Shown here one piece after another: positions 15,228-16,525 of a stretch of DNA of 16,525 nucleotides. Location: contig DJEG01000018.1 of assembly GCA_002431305.1 (NCBI GenBank), positions 1-16,525 on the forward strand, given 5' to 3'. This DNA is from Ruminococcaceae bacterium UBA5904. Lineage in GTDB: Bacteria; Bacillota; Clostridia; Oscillospirales; Acutalibacteraceae. Position numbers and translations under genes: made by a program. Positions within the stretch are counted from its first letter, which is position 1; each line of letters starts with the position of its first letter. The notes below the pieces were generated by a model. That model made no database searches. It had not been told where the DNA came from and worked only from the letters and a program-made list of their open reading frames with translations.

Positions 15228-16525
15228 TTATTCGTAGTCCGAGCCGATTGCGGGTTTTGATTTTGCCGAAATCGGGGATTTTCTGTCGTTTATCGGAATA
15301 TAGTCGGAGTGTATCGTCATGCTCTTGTATGCTGGACGGATTATTCTGCCTCCGGTATATATTTCCTCAAGTCTGTGCGCACACCAGCCCGCCATTCTCG
15401 CAGTTGCGAACAGGGGAGTGTAAAGGTCGGTCGGGATTCTCAGCATTTTATAGATAAGTCCCGAATAAAGGTCGACGTTTGCGCAGATTTTTTTCGTATT
15501 GCCCGTGCACTCGGCGAAGATGTCGGGCGTATTTTTTTCTATGAGTTCGAGAAGTCTGAAATCGTTCTCAAATTCTGTATTTTCGGCAAACTTTCTTGCC
15601 TGATTTTTTAGAATAACGGCTCTCGGGTCCGAAAGCGTGTATACCGCGTGACCCATGCCGTAGATAAGTCCGGATTTGTCTCCCGCTTCCTTTTTAAGAA
15701 TTTTTCTTAAGTAGTCACGTACCTGACCCTCGTCCGTAATGTCGCCCAAATCCTCCTTAAAATGCTCCGTCATTTCGGAAACCTTAAGATTTGCGCCTCC
15801 GTGACGCGGTCCCTTAAGTGCTCCGATACCCGCGGATATCGCCGAATATGTGTCGGTACCGGAGGACGTGAGAACTCGCGTTGCGAATGTAGAGTTGTTT
15901 CCTCCGCCGTGCTCTGCGTGAACCATTAAGCAGATATCGAGCAGTTTTGCCTCCTCGTCCGTAAATTTTTTATCCGAACGGATGGAGTTGAGTATTACCT
16001 GTGCGGTCGAGTGCTCGGGTTTGGGCATGTGGATATACATGCTCTTTTTATAATAATGACGTCTTTTTACCTGATAGGCGTATGCCATAATTATCGGAAG
16101 CTGAGCGATAAGGCTTACCGACTGATGCATGATGTTTTCGATTGAAATATCGTCCGGATTTTCGTCATATGAATACAGAGCCAGAACCGAACGCGCAAGT
16201 TTGTTCATGATATTCGGCGACGGAGCTTTCATTATCATATCCTCGGCGAAATTTTCGGGAAGTTCTCTGTATGAAGCGAGAACGGACGAAAAATCCGTAA
16301 GATACTCCGCAGTCGGAAGAGAGCCGAACAGCAGAAGCCACGCGACTTCCTCATAGCCGAAACGGTTCTCCGCGATACATGCCGATACGATGTCGTTTAT
16401 GTCGATACCTCTGTAGTAGAGATGTCCGTTCTTTGGAATCCTCTCTCCGTCGTCCATGTAGTAACCCTCGACGGAGCATATTTTTGTCAGTCCCGCCATA
16501 ACGCCGGTGCCGTCGTAGTTTCTCG
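15228..16525 (-). CDS. Citrate synthase (Si-type, citrate/2-methylcitrate synthase), 5' end cut by window
   Basis: The enzyme condenses oxaloacetate with acetyl-CoA. Numbered from the Met at 16497-16499, the catalytic residues are present: His197 in HAEHGGGNNS, His233 in GPRHGGAN, and Asp343 in NVDLYSG. Other family blocks are RGIDINDI (30-37), FGYEEVAWLLLFG (47-59), GMGHAVYTLSDPRA (281-294; Ala replaces the Arg of GHRVY enzymes, as I recall for many Firmicutes homologues), and FATARMAGW. That Met is not the true start: no ribosome binding site precedes it, and the frame stays open to the window edge, reading R-N-Y-D-G-T-G-V before MAGL, which fits the longer clostridial N-terminus. So the gene is partial at its 5' end. 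At least 431 codons lie in the window. It heads the minus-strand block seen here. A 2-methylcitrate activity cannot be excluded. Confidence 0.92.
   Translation of the reverse strand, partial: RNYDGTGVMAGLTKICSVEGYYMDDGERIPKNGHLYYRGIDINDIVSACIAENRFGYEEVAWLLLFGSLPTAEYLTDFSSVLASYRELPENFAEDMIMKAPSPNIMNKLARSVLALYSYDENPDDISIENIMHQSVSLIAQLPIIMAYAYQVKRRHYYKKSMYIHMPKPEHSTAQVILNSIRSDKKFTDEEAKLLDICLMVHAEHGGGNNSTFATRVLTSSGTDTYSAISAGIGALKGPRHGGANLKVSEMTEHFKEDLGDITDEGQVRDYLRKILKKEAGDKSGLIYGMGHAVYTLSDPRAVILKNQARKFAENTEFENDFRLLELIEKNTPDIFAECTGNTKKICANVDLYSGLIYKMLRIPTDLYTPLFATARMAGWCAHRLEEIYTGGRIIRPAYKSMTIHSDYIPINDRKSPISAKSKPAIGSDYE

Overview
The window reads as a piece of chromosome from a low-to-moderate GC Gram-positive anaerobe of the class Clostridia, most like the Oscillospirales/Ruminococcaceae. 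The clues are the clostridial 2[4Fe-4S] ferredoxin, the holB-ricT pair that is typical of Firmicutes, a DivIVA-like coiled-coil protein with an N-terminus of the form F-R-S-A-A-L-G-G-F-N-K-E-D-V-L-E-Y-I, a PcrA helicase with an insert between motifs I and Ia, and strong AGGAG-type ribosome binding sites. The placement rests on remembered family features, not on a search. There are no mobile elements, CRISPR arrays, tRNAs or rRNAs, and no gene-free stretch exceeds about 125 bases.

Layout. Plus strand, 1-579: the tail of a Pro/Asp-rich protein, then ruvX, closed by an intrinsic terminator that lies inside the opposing gene. Minus strand, 533-7657: one 7.1-kb gene for a three-enzyme membrane protein of the cyclic beta-1,2-glucan synthase type (GT84, then a glycoamylase-like GH189 cyclization domain, then GH94). 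Its last 47 bases overlap the end of ruvX tail to tail. A divergent intergenic region (7658-7781) separates it from a plus-strand pair, a DivIVA-like protein and pcrA, whose reading frames overlap. A bidirectional terminator near 11115-11138 closes pcrA and the opposing block.

Minus strand, 11169-16525, in transcription order from the right edge: citrate synthase (cut by the window), an unknown 8-TM protein, an AEC-family permease, holB (DNA polymerase III delta-prime), ricT, and a 56-aa ferredoxin. Gaps from citrate synthase to ricT are only 9-20 bases, so these five genes are probably one transcript. The ferredoxin also has its own good promoter.

How the genes work together. ruvX, pcrA and holB serve DNA replication and repair. 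The glucan synthase would polymerise UDP-glucose at the membrane, trim the chain and close the ring. Citrate synthase beside a permease suggests organic-acid metabolism, but that link is inferred. I see no clear new multi-gene system. The items most worth a second look are the glucan synthase in a Gram-positive setting, the terminator embedded in its coding sequence, and the unknown membrane protein beside citrate synthase.
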